A stretch of 64,000 bases of DNA from an uncultured Roseibium sp. GTDB taxonomy: Bacteria; Pseudomonadota; Alphaproteobacteria; Rhizobiales; Stappiaceae. Shown one piece after another: positions 18,922 to 26,955 of the stretch. The notes beneath the pieces are model-generated. The model was not told the DNA's origin. It saw only the letters and a list, made by a program, of their open reading frames with translations, and did not search any database. Within the stretch, counting starts at the first letter, position 1, and the number at the start of each line of letters is the position of its first letter. The position numbers and the translations under genes were made by a program. Location: the NCBI RefSeq assembly GCF_947494555.1, contig NZ_CANLVF010000002.1, positions 310,001 through 374,000 on the forward strand. Direction: 5' to 3'.

Positions 18922-19236
18922 GTGAAAAAGCGGCACAAACGTTACCTTTTTGCGTTCGTCATTGGTTGGTTTGGAGCTGCCTGCCTGATGGCTCACGCCA
19001 TTTACACCCGGGGACTTGAACCGAATTTCACACGCGTTTTTGCCTTTCCGGTAATGTTTGGGGTTATTTTTGTCGGCGGCGCCTGGCGTATGAATTTACG
19101 GCGGATAATGACCCGACGAGAACGAGAAGGCTTTAGAAGGCGCGGATGGAACTGGAACGCTTATCGGAACACCATGTTGGTCCTTGCCATCCTCATTGGG
19201 TGCGGACTCATTGTTTATAAGTTTTACGCGCGATAA
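18922..19236 (+). CDS. Small multi-spanning membrane protein, function unknown
   Basis: 104 residues from a GTG start preceded by AAGGACG. It has three hydrophobic helices (about 8-28, 38-56 and 82-100) joined by a strongly basic loop (MNLRRIMTRREREGFRRRGW). No recognised family. It is the last gene between the two copies of the 109-bp repeat and may be cargo of the decayed element. Confidence 0.55.
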   Translation: MKKRHKRYLFAFVIGWFGAACLMAHAIYTRGLEPNFTRVFAFPVMFGVIFVGGAWRMNLRRIMTRREREGFRRRGWNWNAYRNTMLVLAILIGCGLIVYKFYAR

Positions 19237-19327
19237 ATGTTCTTACGCTCTGAAATAGCCCTACCCCTTCACGAGGGTGTTTCAAAGTAAATTATCATCA
19301 GCTTTCAATGACTTGCGGGTATAATGA

Positions 19328-19373
19328 GATTTACTACCAAACCAGATGCGCTACTAGACTGAGTTAACCTCCG
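19328..19373 (-). pseudogene. Partial, degenerate second copy of tRNA-Pro (5' half)
   Basis: On the minus strand this reads CGGAGGTTAACTCAG, then TAGTAGCGCATCTGGTTTGG, clearly related to the 5' half of tRNA-Pro at 18059-18135 through the anticodon. The stems no longer pair and no T arm or acceptor 3' strand follows. It is joined to copy 2 of the 109-bp repeat with the same spacing (within 1 bp) as the intact tRNA to copy 1. Confidence 0.7.
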
Positions 19374-19402
19374 ATCAATCGATTTTTTGGGGTGCCTACG
19401 CA

Positions 19403-19511
19403 TTCGTGGTCGGCGTCAAGAGTGGAAAAACCGGAAATCGGGAAGGTCGTGAACAGTCCCTTATTGGCCTCGTTTGCCAATCAATCCGAGGCCATCGACG
19501 GACTGGAAACC
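19403..19511. repeat. 109-bp direct repeat, copy 2
   Basis: Second copy of the block at 18164-18272, offset by 1239 bp. It overlaps the 3' end of the DUF192 gene, showing that the original order was DUF192 gene, spacer, tRNA-Pro, all on the minus strand. Confidence 0.9.
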
Positions 19512-19966
19512 TTGTCGCCGACATCGATCCCGAGTTTTGCCGCCGTGCCGGCATTCAGTTCCAGGACGTATTGCGCAGGCGCGCCGGACGGTATGGTCTT
19601 TTCGGAGTAAGGCGTCGTGTCAGCGGCTATGCTGACGATGTCGCCAGAAGCGGCGATATAGATAATGTCGAGCGGCAAAGGCGTGTTTTTCATCCAGAAA
19701 TAGCGATCGCCCTCGGTCTCGAAGATGAAAAGCATGCCGTGATCCGCGGCCATTTCCTCACGAAACATCAGGCCTCGGGAGCGTTGCCGGTCGGTGGCGG
19801 CGATTTCGACCTGGAAACGATGAGCCGTCTCACCGGACTGCACATTCAGTTCTTCCTGCGGCAACTGGGGCTGAGCGTCCTGCGCGAATACAGGGAAAGC
19901 AAAACTGGCAAAAGCGAACATCAGAACGACGAGAGGCGCAGCTGCGCGGAAGACTTTTGAGACCAT
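19481..19966 (-). CDS. DUF192 family secreted protein
   Basis: 161 residues from the chosen ATG at 19966, with a Sec signal (MVSKVFRAAAPLVVLMFAFASFAFPVFA, then QDAQPQ). The DUF192 domain includes RGLMFREEMAADHGMLFIF, YFWMKNTPLPLDIIYI and YVLELNAGTAAKLGI. The family is widespread, usually secreted, and without an assigned reaction. An earlier ATG at 20029 would give a less likely N-terminus ahead of the signal peptide. The last about 10 codons lie in a duplicated 109-bp block. Confidence 0.88.
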   Translation of the reverse strand: MVSKVFRAAAPLVVLMFAFASFAFPVFAQDAQPQLPQEELNVQSGETAHRFQVEIAATDRQRSRGLMFREEMAADHGMLFIFETEGDRYFWMKNTPLPLDIIYIAASGDIVSIAADTTPYSEKTIPSGAPAQYVLELNAGTAAKLGIDVGDKVSSPSMASD

Positions 19967-20085
19967 TTCGAACCCTGTAATAAAACTTGAGGCCATCAAG
20001 GCATCCGGACCTTGAGCACACAAACACAAGTTGGAAAGCTGAGAGCCGTCTGCCGGGGATACCTGTCGAGGGCAGCTTCGACAAA

Positions 20086-20110
20086 CAAAAAGGCCGGATC
20101 AAGTCCGGCC
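20086..20110 (-). terminator. Rho-independent terminator after the double cold-shock gene
   Basis: On the minus strand GGCCGGA and TCCGGCC form a 7-bp GC stem with a short loop, immediately followed by TTTTTGTTTG. It lies about 30 bp past the stop of the cold-shock gene. Confidence 0.85.
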
Positions 20111-20140
20111 GGCAGTCAAAACTCATCCAAACACGTTTTG

Positions 20141-20722
20141 TCAGTGCGATGCAGGAATATGGGTCCCTGCCCCCATCGGCCGGATCTCTGCCGCCATGCG
20201 TCCTTTGGGGCCCTGTCCGAAACGCACAAGCACATCCTGGCCCGGCCGCAGTTCCGTAATGCCGAAGCGGCGCAGCGTTTCCATGTGGATGAAGATGTCT
20301 TCGGTCCCCTCGCCCTGGGTCAGGAAGCCGAAGCCCTTGACCCGATTGAACCACTTTACGGTCGCCTGCTCGAACCCGCCTTCGGGGACAACCTGTACAT
20401 GGGTCCTGGACGGTGGCAACTGCGATGGATGCGTTGCTGTCGTTTCGTCCATCGACAGTATGCGAAAGGCCTGAAGTCCGCGTGGCCTGTCGAGGACTTC
20501 GCAGACGACCCGTGCACCCTCATAGGCTGTCTGGTAGCCGTCTCGCCTGAGACAAGTCACATGCAGAAGGATGTCACTGTCACCACTGTCCGGTACGATA
20601 AAGCCATAGCCCTTGCCCACATCGAACCATTTTATTGTTCCGGCAATCTCGAATACATCAACGGCAACGTCGTCCGCAACTGTCTCGAGCGCGCGGGGTT
20701 CCCGTGCGGTTTTAACCCCCAT
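20141..20722 (-). CDS. Double cold-shock domain protein (CspA family)
   Basis: 193 residues with two cold-shock domains, at about 25-95 and 117-185. Each has the RNP1-like motif (GTIKWFDVGKGYGFIVPD and ATVKWFNRVKGFGFLTQ) and the RNP2-like segment (DILLHVTCL and DIFIHMETL). Such proteins bind single-stranded nucleic acid and act as RNA chaperones or antiterminators. Two-domain forms of about this length are typical of alphaproteobacteria. It is monocistronic, with a terminator downstream. Confidence 0.93.
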   Translation of the reverse strand: MGVKTAREPRALETVADDVAVDVFEIAGTIKWFDVGKGYGFIVPDSGDSDILLHVTCLRRDGYQTAYEGARVVCEVLDRPRGLQAFRILSMDETTATHPSQLPPSRTHVQVVPEGGFEQATVKWFNRVKGFGFLTQGEGTEDIFIHMETLRRFGITELRPGQDVLVRFGQGPKGRMAAEIRPMGAGTHIPASH

Positions 20723-20859
20723 AGCGATTTTGTCCCGTCTTTAGGTCCGCATCATTAGGCCGAAGGCAAATCGCGACTCACCTACGGCCGATTCCTAATA
20801 AAAGGATAACATTGCGACTTATAGCGAGAAGCGAAATTGTGGAACTAACCACAGACCAT

Positions 20860-21639
20860 TTACGTGTTTTGATCAAAATCTTCAGAAAATTCTGCAAAAG
20901 TTTGCGCCAATGGTGTCCGGATGACAGTAGAGGCGAGTGAATCCAGCGGTGTTTCTTGCGCATTGAGAATCACCAGTTGGGCGCTATGACGGACTGCGGC
21001 CATAGGCAGCTGCGCCGCTGGATGGACCACCAGCGATGAACCCAGCACCAGAAAAAGATCGCAATCCCGGGCCGCATCAAATGCGCGCTCCAGTTCCATC
21101 TCGGGCATCTCCTGTCCAAAACTGACAACGGCGGCTTTCAGCAGACCGCCGCAAGAGTTGCAACAAGGGCTTACTCCTGAGGCGACCGTCGCGCGCTGTT
21201 CTTCAAGCTCAGCGCGCCGTCCGCAGTCAAGACACGTCGCATAAGTCGAATTGCCGTGGATCTCGATCAGCCTGTCTTCGGGAAACCCCGCTGCCTGGTG
21301 CAAGCCATCCACATTCTGAGTGACCAGGCACTGCAGTTGTCCCGTTTCAGCGAGCCGGGTCAGGGCCAAATGCGCCGCATTCGGCTTAGCCCTTGAAAAA
21401 ACATCCATCATTTCAAACCGATGATCCCAATCCTTGAGGCGGCTTGTTTCGGATGAAACAAAGTCCTGGTATTGAACCGGCTGGCGTTTGGACCATATCC
21501 CGCCCGGGGACCGGAAATCCGGGATGCCCGAGTCCGTCGAAATGCCCGCACCGGTCAATGCAACAATTGTGAGGCGGTCATTTCCATGAATTTGTGCAAC
21601 AAAGTTTTGAGCAGCGGTCAGGCTGGTGATAGATGTCAT
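20860..21639 (-). CDS. cobB: Sir2-family NAD-dependent protein deacylase (CobB type)
   Basis: 259 residues from the chosen start. Motifs in order are LTGAGISTDSGIPDFRS (NAD binding), TQNVDGLH, the catalytic His in LIEIHGN, a zinc ribbon (CLDCGRR and CCNSCGG), and FLVLGSSLVVHPAAQLP. It removes acyl groups from lysines using NAD. The ATG at 21639 is preferred over one at 21675 because GGGAGGT precedes it. It is divergent from the glyoxalase gene. Confidence 0.93.
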   Translation of the reverse strand: MTSITSLTAAQNFVAQIHGNDRLTIVALTGAGISTDSGIPDFRSPGGIWSKRQPVQYQDFVSSETSRLKDWDHRFEMMDVFSRAKPNAAHLALTRLAETGQLQCLVTQNVDGLHQAAGFPEDRLIEIHGNSTYATCLDCGRRAELEEQRATVASGVSPCCNSCGGLLKAAVVSFGQEMPEMELERAFDAARDCDLFLVLGSSLVVHPAAQLPMAAVRHSAQLVILNAQETPLDSLASTVIRTPLAQTFAEFSEDFDQNT

Positions 21640-21692
21640 GGGCCGGTCGGCACCTCCCGCTAAAATTCCCCGCATGAGGAAAAGGACAAGTT

Positions 21693-22133
21693 ATGCGTTA
21701 TCTGCACACGATGGTTCGCGTCACGGACATTGAAGAGTCTCTCGACTTTTATTGCAACAAAATGGGTATGACGGAGACTCATCGCATTGAAAGCGAAAAT
21801 GGCCGTTTCACTTTGATCTTTCTCGCCGGAGCGGAAGACATCGACGCAGCAAAAGCCAGCAAGGCCCCTCTGCTGGAGCTGACCTACAACTGGGATCCTG
21901 AAGAATATACCGGCGGCCGCAACTTCGGCCATCTCGCCTTTGAGGTCGATGACATTTATACGTTCTGCGAAAATCTTCAGAACAAAGGCGTCACGATCAA
22001 CCGTCCTCCGCGCGACGGACGCATGGCGTTCGTTCGTTCGCCGGACAACATTTCATTCGAACTGCTTCAAAAGGGCGAAGCCCTTGAAATCAAAGAGCCA
22101 TGGGCGTCGATGCCGAATACCGGCGAGTGGTGA
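21693..22133 (+). CDS. gloA: Lactoylglutathione lyase (glyoxalase I) family protein
   Basis: 146 residues, a single-chain vicinal oxygen chelate protein. Metal ligands are visible as His5 ([10 protein letters not shown]), Glu in LLELTYNWD, His in [11 protein letters not shown] and Glu in [10 protein letters not shown], matching the H-E-H-E set of Ni/Co-type GloA. It converts the methylglyoxal-glutathione hemithioacetal to S-lactoylglutathione. A strong ribosome-binding site (AGGAAAAGGA) precedes the ATG. Length is slightly above the E. coli enzyme. Confidence 0.92.
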   Translation: MRYLHTMVRVTDIEESLDFYCNKMGMTETHRIESENGRFTLIFLAGAEDIDAAKASKAPLLELTYNWDPEEYTGGRNFGHLAFEVDDIYTFCENLQNKGVTINRPPRDGRMAFVRSPDNISFELLQKGEALEIKEPWASMPNTGEW

Positions 22134-22258
22134 TTTCAAAGGGTTTTCAACATGTGCAGGTCCGGAAGACCGGGCCTGCAAAAAATTGTCGCAAAGGCTC
22201 TTGCGGGCAAGTCCATTCCCGCCTATAAGCCTCCCCACGACGCAGCCGCGTCGACCGC

Positions 22259-22334
22259 GCGCCCATCGTCTAGCGGTCTAGGACGCCGCCCTTTCACGGC
22301 GGAAACACGGGTTCGAGTCCCGTTGGGCGTGCCA
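22259..22334 (+). tRNA. tRNA-Glu (anticodon UUC), CCA encoded
   Basis: Acceptor GCGCCCA pairs with TGGGCGT, followed by discriminator G and an encoded CCA. The D arm contains TCTAGCGG, the anticodon stem CCGCC/GGCGG carries loop CTTTCAC (anticodon TTC), and the T arm reads ACGGG-TTCGAGT-CCCGT. It lies downstream of the glyoxalase gene and is followed by a short T run. Confidence 0.97.
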
Positions 22335-22385
22335 CTTTTTCCCCCAAGACAACACCTTTGAAGTCGTCAGCACCTGAGCCGGGTG

Positions 22386-23240
22386 CTAACCGGATGTCGG
22401 TGAAACGAACCGGCATTCAATGTCCTGGCCAGGGTCGTCTTTTCCAAAAAGCGTTCTTCCGGGAAATTCACGCTGGTAAAAGGCATCTATGTCCTGGGCT
22501 GACGGACCGGCATAGTCGACCCGTCCGTCCGGGAAAAAGACGTCAATGTCATCATCTTCATGACCTGTTGCGTAGGTTTCCTGTGACCCGTGCAGGATCA
22601 TGTTCACGCCGATCCTGTTGTTGACGAAATTCTGGACATCCATGAATTTCGGTGAGCGGGCATGTGTCTGTCCCAGGCGCCTCTCCTTTACCCTGACGAT
22701 TGTGTCTGGGGAGTCCATGTCAACAATTCCGTAGAGATCAAAGTCACCGTGAATGCACTTGCCGGCGGCAATGAGCGAACTCGAAGTGAACTTGACACAG
22801 CCGAAATACGGATCCTGCGGGTTGCGCTCGACAAAATAGAAACCGACGCCCGGAATATAGGTGTTCTTCTTCTGCTGCTCAAAACTTGCCATTTCCGGTT
22901 TCAGCTGGCTCGAAAATGATCGCCACGCAGCCACGGCCTTGGCGTATCTACCGGCTGAATAGGCACGCTCACCCACAAGTTCCGGGTCGACCACCAGGCC
23001 TGCAATCGAAGGCCTCTCGACATCCGGCACCCTGCTGCCTCTGGGCGTAACGTCATAGTCCGCGGTCTTTGCCTTGCAATCCAGTCTTTTGGGCAAGGCA
23101 TAGCTTTCGCCGATATGCTGCAACGACGCCGTGTTGGTGCGCCGAACCAGGATTGCGACGTTGTAAAGTTTTGCGGCGGAGCGGAAAACACCGATATGAG
23201 CCGCCTTCATATGGTTGAGTATGTCAGAACGACCGGCCAT
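22386..23240 (-). CDS. Edema factor/ExoY-like nucleotidyl cyclase-fold protein (Anthrax_toxA type)
   Basis: 284 residues, no signal peptide. Residues 27-60 read VAILVRRTNT...LPKRLDCKAK: Lys51 and Lys58 with K-x6-K spacing match the two catalytic lysines of class II cyclases (ExoY K81/K88). HGDFDLYGIV (164-173) supplies the Asp-x-Asp pair (166, 168) that binds the metals. NMILHGSQETY (213-223) resembles the His-containing switch region. Family members (edema factor, CyaA, ExoY) are secreted toxins activated by host calmodulin or actin. This one is half the size of edema factor's catalytic part, alone, and has no obvious partner gene. It starts between a tRNA gene and a caspase-like gene, 20 kb from vgrG. 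Assignment is by motif memory, not by search. Confidence 0.7.
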   Translation of the reverse strand: MAGRSDILNHMKAAHIGVFRSAAKLYNVAILVRRTNTASLQHIGESYALPKRLDCKAKTADYDVTPRGSRVPDVERPSIAGLVVDPELVGERAYSAGRYAKAVAAWRSFSSQLKPEMASFEQQKKNTYIPGVGFYFVERNPQDPYFGCVKFTSSSLIAAGKCIHGDFDLYGIVDMDSPDTIVRVKERRLGQTHARSPKFMDVQNFVNNRIGVNMILHGSQETYATGHEDDDIDVFFPDGRVDYAGPSAQDIDAFYQREFPGRTLFGKDDPGQDIECRFVSPTSG

Positions 23241-23713
23241 CCGAACCGCCTCCTGGGAAATTAAAAGGCGTCAGTCTGAGGTGACGCTGATTTCCCGACT
23301 CCTACCAGATCCCGCGGCGGATGAGACGTGATCCAGGTCACTCAATTTTGGCCTTTGGCAGCTGTCCGGCGCATACGCGGAGCATCGGGTACAAATTTGC
23401 AAGACGCGCTTGCGGTAACCAGCCTTTACGAACAACAAAAAATTGATACAAAAAACGCCGCGTCGGCGTTGAGAATCGTGGAACTGGCGAAAAAGATTGG
23501 ATATAATCCGTGTCTGACTACAAGTTTATACGGAGTTTATGGAACGCGATTGATTGGCTTGTTTTTAAGATGAATTTCACCAAAACAAATAGTTGTGACA
23601 CGTATTACAGAACATTTAATGCCGCAGGGGTAGGTCTGATTACAAGAGGACACGAACCTCGGATCAAGATCGGACCAACCGACAGGCAAAATTGATCTAC
23701 GAGAGGACAGGAC
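23241..23713. other. Intergenic region between cyclase-like and caspase-like genes
   Basis: About 470 bp, more AT-rich towards the right. One 81-codon frame (23328-23573) shows no family features and no good ribosome-binding site, so I do not call it. The region should contain divergent promoters for the two flanking genes. Confidence 0.45.
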
Positions 23714-25288
23714 ATGTTCACACGATTGATCGCCGTGCTGGCAATACTCATTGCAGGGACCGTCCCGGCACTGGCAAAGCGCGTCGCCCTCGTTATCGGC
23801 AACGGCGCATACGAGCATACAATACCACTTCCGAACCCCTCCAACGACGCCGAACAAATGGCGGCCAAGTTGCGCAGCCTTGGGTTTGAAGTCGTTGCGG
23901 GTCAGGATCAGACCTACAACGACATGCGCCGTTCTGTGATGGATTTCGCGAAAAAGGCCTATGGAGCCGAAATCGCACTTCTGTTTTATGCAGGGCACGG
24001 GATGCAGGTCGGCGGACAAAACCTTCTCGTGCCGATCGACGCCAAGATCGAAGACGAGACATCGCTCGATTTCGAAACAATCTCCGTCGATTTCATCATG
24101 CGCCAGATGTCCAAGGACGTGAAGGTTCAAATGGTGTTTCTGGATGCCTGCCGCGACAACCCGCTGGCACGCACTCTTGCGCGCCGCATGGGACCGAGCC
24201 GTTCAGGCGGCCTCGGCGCGGGTCTTGCTGAAATCAAGGTCGAAGAAACAGGCGGCGAAGGTTCTGTGATTGCCTTCGCGACCAGCCCGGGCGACGTCGC
24301 ACTGGATGGTGAAGGCCAGAACTCTCCGTTCACTTCCGCACTCATCCGTCATATCGATACACCGAATGCATCTATCCAGACGGTCATGACGCGGGTCACT
24401 GGCGATGTTTACGACGCCACGGAAAAACGTCAGCGTCCGTGGGTGAACGCTTCCCTGATCGGCGAAGTATTCCTGAATAAGCGGACCGCCGATGAACCGG
24501 GCACTGAAGTTGCTTCACTCGGTACCACTTCGACAGCTGTTCCCCAGACTGCCGTGACTAATGCAGCAACGGCCGCAGCAGCTACGGCCTCCCAGACAAA
24601 CCTTGACTGGGAACGGGAAAAGCTGATCTGGGAAGCTGCAAAGTCGAGCGATACAGTGGCAGACTATGAATCGTATCTGTCCGCCTATCCGAATGGCACT
24701 TTCTCGGATTTCGCGCGCAATTCGATCAAGCGCCTCGATACCGGCTCTCAGGTGGCTGCGGTGAATCCGGCGGCAGCCGCGGGCGCTGCTGCAGGTCAGC
24801 CGAATTCAGCCAACGGAGCTGTTACGAACCTGCCGAACCCGCAGACTGCGATTCCGGGAACCGCCGAGACCGAAGCGGCGCTTGGCTGGAACCGGACCGC
24901 CCGGCGGGAAATCCAGACGCGGCTGAACCTTACCGGGAATAATGTCGGCCGTCCGGATGGTGCTTTCGGCCCGAAGACGCGCGCTGGTGTCGTTGCATGG
25001 CAGACCGCGAACGGATTGGTTCCTTCCGGATATTTCACCGCGTCGCAGCAGCTGCTACTCACCAACCAAACGGCAGCCCAGTACACGGCCTACATTGCTG
25101 AAATCAAGCGTAAGCAGCAGGCCGCGTCGGCTTCACGCAGCACGACAACGCGCCGGTCCAACACCACGACGCAGCAACGGACTACCACCACGCGCCGTAC
25201 GAATAACGGTGGTGGCGTGAACCCGGCAGGCGCTGCATTCATTGGCGGTGTGGTCGGTGGAATTATCGGCGGTGCAATCGGCCGCTAA
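23714..25288 (+). CDS. Secreted caspase-like (peptidase C14) protein with peptidoglycan-binding domain
   Basis: 524 residues. Sec signal (MFTRLIAVLAILIAGTVPALA), then a caspase-fold domain with the catalytic dyad visible as His95 in FYAGHGMQV and Cys146 in FLDACRDNP, and the early motif RVALVIGNGAYEH. Residues about 300-345 hold a helical repeat (WEAAKSSDTVADYESYLSAYP). About 390-450 is a PG_binding_1-like domain (IQTRLNLTGNNVGRPDGAFG), and the end is a Thr/Arg-rich linker plus glycine zipper (GGVVGGIIGGAIGR) that may insert in a membrane. It has its own ribosome-binding site and terminator. Orthocaspase-type cleavage after basic residues is possible, but the target is unknown. Confidence 0.88.
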   Translation: MFTRLIAVLAILIAGTVPALAKRVALVIGNGAYEHTIPLPNPSNDAEQMAAKLRSLGFEVVAGQDQTYNDMRRSVMDFAKKAYGAEIALLFYAGHGMQVGGQNLLVPIDAKIEDETSLDFETISVDFIMRQMSKDVKVQMVFLDACRDNPLARTLARRMGPSRSGGLGAGLAEIKVEETGGEGSVIAFATSPGDVALDGEGQNSPFTSALIRHIDTPNASIQTVMTRVTGDVYDATEKRQRPWVNASLIGEVFLNKRTADEPGTEVASLGTTSTAVPQTAVTNAATAAAATASQTNLDWEREKLIWEAAKSSDTVADYESYLSAYPNGTFSDFARNSIKRLDTGSQVAAVNPAAAAGAAAGQPNSANGAVTNLPNPQTAIPGTAETEAALGWNRTARREIQTRLNLTGNNVGRPDGAFGPKTRAGVVAWQTANGLVPSGYFTASQQLLLTNQTAAQYTAYIAEIKRKQQAASASRSTTTRRSNTTTQQRTTTTRRTNNGGGVNPAGAAFIGGVVGGIIGGAIGR

Positions 25289-25315
25289 CTCCGACTTGGC
25301 AAGCAATAAGACAAA

Positions 25316-25343
25316 GCCCGGCGAAATCGCCGGGCTTTTTTTT
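25316..25343 (+). terminator. Rho-independent terminator after the caspase-like gene
   Basis: GCCCGGCG and CGCCGGGC form an 8-bp stem with an AAAT loop, followed by eight T residues, 27 bp after the stop. Confidence 0.95.
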
Positions 25344-25388
25344 AAGCTCAGTTGTTTTTCAAGGTCATTGTGCCGTTGGTCCCAAAGG

Positions 25389-25814
25389 TCAGTTCAACTT
25401 GAGACTCACACGTCCAATCCTGGATGTTTTCGCCTCGTCAAGCACGCGAACAACTTGCTGGAAATCCGAATTCGCATCCGGGATCAGGACGGCGCTTGTT
25501 GCCCCCACACCTGCCAGACGATCAAGTTCCTGCGCCAGGCTTTCAACCGGTACACGTAGCCCATTGACGATCAACACAGGGTTGTCCGGATCCGGACCCG
25601 GCTTCAAAATGACAAGGACAGCCAAGGTTGGCGCAGGCTGGGTGCTTTCTTCACTTGCGACAACCTCCTCGCCCCCCAAAGAGACATCGAGCGGACGCCA
25701 AATGCCGAAAGTCGACGACAACAGAAAAAACATGACGAGTATGAAAATCACGTCGATCAGAGGTGTGAGCGGTATCCGCCGTTTTTTTCCCACCGGTGTG
25801 TGAATGGAGAGCAT
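25389..25814 (-). CDS. ExbD/TolR-family protein (copy 1, proton-pathway Asp present)
   Basis: 141 residues: a short cytoplasmic N-terminus, one TM helix (about 19-38; PLIDVIFILVMFFLLSST), and a periplasmic ExbD-type domain (VLIVNGLRVPVESLAQEL, VLIPDANSDFQQVVRVLDEA). Asp21 in the TM helix occupies the position of the conserved aspartate that couples proton flow in ExbB-ExbD motors. It lies alone on the minus strand, divergent from the DUF1036/ExbB gene set at 25.96-27.63 kb. A second ExbD is at 29481-29897. The role is probably tied to the nearby ExbB and TonB-like protein. Confidence 0.9.
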   Translation of the reverse strand: MLSIHTPVGKKRRIPLTPLIDVIFILVMFFLLSSTFGIWRPLDVSLGGEEVVASEESTQPAPTLAVLVILKPGPDPDNPVLIVNGLRVPVESLAQELDRLAGVGATSAVLIPDANSDFQQVVRVLDEAKTSRIGRVSLKLN

Positions 25815-25961
25815 TCGCGGTTGTTTGCCTGCGTCGTAAGCTGCTTGAACGTTTCAATACACTCCCGCAGTTCTTGATAAATCACAATGGCAAAAGGCAA
25901 ATTGACGGTAAGGCCTCACTTGCTTAGCGTTGGAACAGAACAGATTATCGAGTGCACACGC

Positions 25962-26420
25962 ATGAATGAAGCCACCGGCATTTTGTTTCCGAAGCGAGGT
26001 GTTGGCCGTTTTCTTGGAAAGCCCGGCCTGTTGTCGCTGACGCTCTTCCTGGGCCTGACATTCCCAAACGCTGCCAGTGCCGGTCTTCGCGTCTGCAACG
26101 GCTCGGTGGACCTTGTGAATGTCGCCATCGGATACGACACCGAAGATGGCCTCAGAACGGAAGGCTGGTGGACGATCACTGCAAATGCCTGTAGCCAGGT
26201 CCTTCAGGAGCCTCTCAAGGCAAACAACTACTATCTCCACGTCTCGGATGGTTTTGGCGAAAGCCGTCTCGGCGGCGACGTTACCCTTTGCATTCGCCAG
26301 GAGAAGTTTGTTCTGTTCGACGGTGACCAGTGCTGGCAGCGGGGACTGATCGAAGCAGATTTTTTCAAAATTGAGACCGACGGCGCCGAAGACTGGACAG
26401 TCTTGTTGTCATATGACTGA
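25962..26420 (+). CDS. DUF1036-type secreted protein
   Basis: 152 residues from the chosen ATG; an earlier ATG at 25887 would add 25 residues. The N-terminus holds a signal peptide (GLLSLTLFLGLTFPNAASA, then GLRVCN). The mature part shows the DUF1036 pattern: LRVCNGSVDLVNVAIGYD, EGWWTITANACSQVL, YYLHVSD and DQCWQRG. The function of the family is unknown. It heads a three-gene plus-strand set with an unknown secreted protein and ExbB, opposite an exbD gene. The 25962 start is preferred for its normal signal-peptide length; neither start has a strong ribosome-binding site. Confidence 0.75.
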   Translation: MNEATGILFPKRGVGRFLGKPGLLSLTLFLGLTFPNAASAGLRVCNGSVDLVNVAIGYDTEDGLRTEGWWTITANACSQVLQEPLKANNYYLHVSDGFGESRLGGDVTLCIRQEKFVLFDGDQCWQRGLIEADFFKIETDGAEDWTVLLSYD

Positions 26421-26489
26421 TTTTTGTGTCTGATGGACCAAAGGTTTATGCGGCTTGCTATGCAGCCGGACATGTTTTGGGGGATCTAA

Positions 26490-26921
26490 ATGCGATTTTT
26501 CACGAAGCTGTTTCTATTCGGATATTTCTGCGCCGTTGCGAGCGCATCTTCCCTTGCGCAGCAGCCCAACGGAAAGATCAGTCTTGAGCTGAATCACGTC
26601 CAGGCAACGCAGGATGGTGGCTGCCGGCTTTCGATCATCGCAACAAATGGCCTGGAGCGTCCGATAAACCAGCTTGGACTGGAAATCGTTGCATTCAATA
26701 CCGAGGGTCTTGTCGATCAGTTTCTGAGGCTCGATTTTTCGCGCATTTCGGCCGGCAAAACAAAGGTCCTTCAATTCGACCTTGCGGGCAAAGCATGCGA
26801 CAGCCTCTCCAGACTGCATATCAACGATGTGCTCAATTGCGTCCCGGCGAGCGTTACCGACGTCTACTGTCCGGACCTTCTGGATCTGCAAAACCGCACA
26901 GCCATCCAGTTCGGCGACTGA
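26490..26921 (+). CDS. Secreted protein of unknown function between DUF1036 and ExbB genes
   Basis: 143 residues. Sec signal (MRFFTKLFLFGYFCAVASASSLAQ), then a mature domain with four cysteines (GGCRLSI, GKACDSL, VLNCVP, VYCPDL) likely to form disulfides in the periplasm. The pattern of alternating beta strands (GLERPINQLGLEIVAFNTEG) suggests an immunoglobulin-like sandwich. It is 34 bp upstream of exbB and is probably co-expressed. I do not recognise the family. Confidence 0.7.
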   Translation: MRFFTKLFLFGYFCAVASASSLAQQPNGKISLELNHVQATQDGGCRLSIIATNGLERPINQLGLEIVAFNTEGLVDQFLRLDFSRISAGKTKVLQFDLAGKACDSLSRLHINDVLNCVPASVTDVYCPDLLDLQNRTAIQFGD

Positions 26922-26955
26922 CGTCGCACAACACGCTGCAGGGACATGCATCTGA

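Noticed and set aside
23328..23573. Possible 81-residue protein in the gap before the caspase-like gene
   Set aside because: No ribosome-binding site, no hydrophobic or conserved motif, and no support from context.
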